A DNA stretch of 13,825 bases. It comes from Thermoleophilia bacterium (lineage in GTDB: Bacteria > Actinomycetota > Thermoleophilia > Gaiellales > Gaiellaceae). Of the stretch, positions 13,807 through 13,825 are shown one piece after another. The translations under genes and the position numbers were made by a program. The notes beneath the pieces were generated by a model. That model searched no databases. It was given only the letters and a program-made list of their open reading frames with translations, and was not told the origin of the DNA. The stretch is from the NCBI GenBank assembly GCA_013362295.1, contig JABFWJ010000469.1:1-13825 (forward strand). The letters are read 5' to 3'. Each line of letters begins with the position of its first letter. Position 1 is the stretch's first letter.

Positions 13807-13817
13807 ACCGTAATTTA
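13807..13817 (-). promoter_or_regulatory. Possible promoter of the PPDK regulator gene
   Basis: On the minus strand TAAATT (13817-13812) and the adjoining TACGGT (13812-13807) both fit TANNNT, ending 12 and 7 nt before GTG 13799. The surrounding CGTAATTTACG (13809-13819) is an 11-bp palindrome in otherwise GC-rich DNA, so it might instead be an operator or serve both directions. Upstream sequence is cut off by the window edge. Confidence 0.4.
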
Positions 13818-13825
13818 CGCCGTCC

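Overview
The window is about 13.8 kb of very GC-rich, densely coding DNA from a bacterial chromosome. I read it as actinobacterial, possibly Thermoleophilia-like, though that class is only a guess. The support is an ImuB/DnaE2 mutasome cassette under Gram-positive-type LexA boxes, an F420-type (Ddn family) oxidoreductase, a rhomboid protease with an N-terminal zinc finger, PPDK with its bifunctional regulator, and several starts that look leaderless. I see no tRNA, rRNA, CRISPR array, insertion sequence or phage gene, and no gene-free stretch above 300 bp.

Layout. (1) 35-4807, minus strand: an SOS mutagenesis operon, reading imuB, then a small gene for the DUF6504-like ImuB tail domain, then dnaE2. 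A near-consensus promoter with two LexA-type operators stands directly in front of imuB. (2) 4878-6758, plus strand, divergent from imuB: a 45-aa single-pass membrane protein, an FAD amine-oxidase-family protein that apparently starts at CTG in a CTGA overlap, and the fluoride channel crcB. (3) 6755-7863, minus strand: comB and a Ddn-family oxidoreductase coupled by an ATGA overlap. crcB and the ddn-like gene meet tail to tail and share one CTAG for both stop codons. (4) 7881-10017, plus strand: a rhomboid protease, a secreted GH26-like glycosidase and a YjbR-family protein, each joined to the next by a 4-nt stop/start overlap. comB and the rhomboid gene are divergent, with only 17 bp between start codons and two overlapping opposed -10 hexamers. 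(5) 10099-13799, minus strand: the PPDK regulator, a 61-aa membrane protein, and ppdK.

The most interesting element is a roughly 31-nt interspersed hairpin family present four times (1-24 cut by the window edge, 3271-3301, 10016-10046, 10062-10092). Two of the copies form a head-to-head pair that fills the 81-bp gap between the convergent yjbR-like and ppdK genes. The copies differ by compensatory changes that keep the stem paired, and G-U wobbles make the hairpin stronger in RNA from one strand. In the convergent pair each hairpin is strong in the transcript of the gene it follows.

Functionally, the mutasome cassette is the clearest module: LexA control, a catalytically dead Y-family adaptor (ImuB) and the error-prone replicase DnaE2. 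No imuA is visible. The PPDK module pairs the enzyme with its kinase/phosphorylase. The remaining genes look like housekeeping or accessory genes in compact operons.
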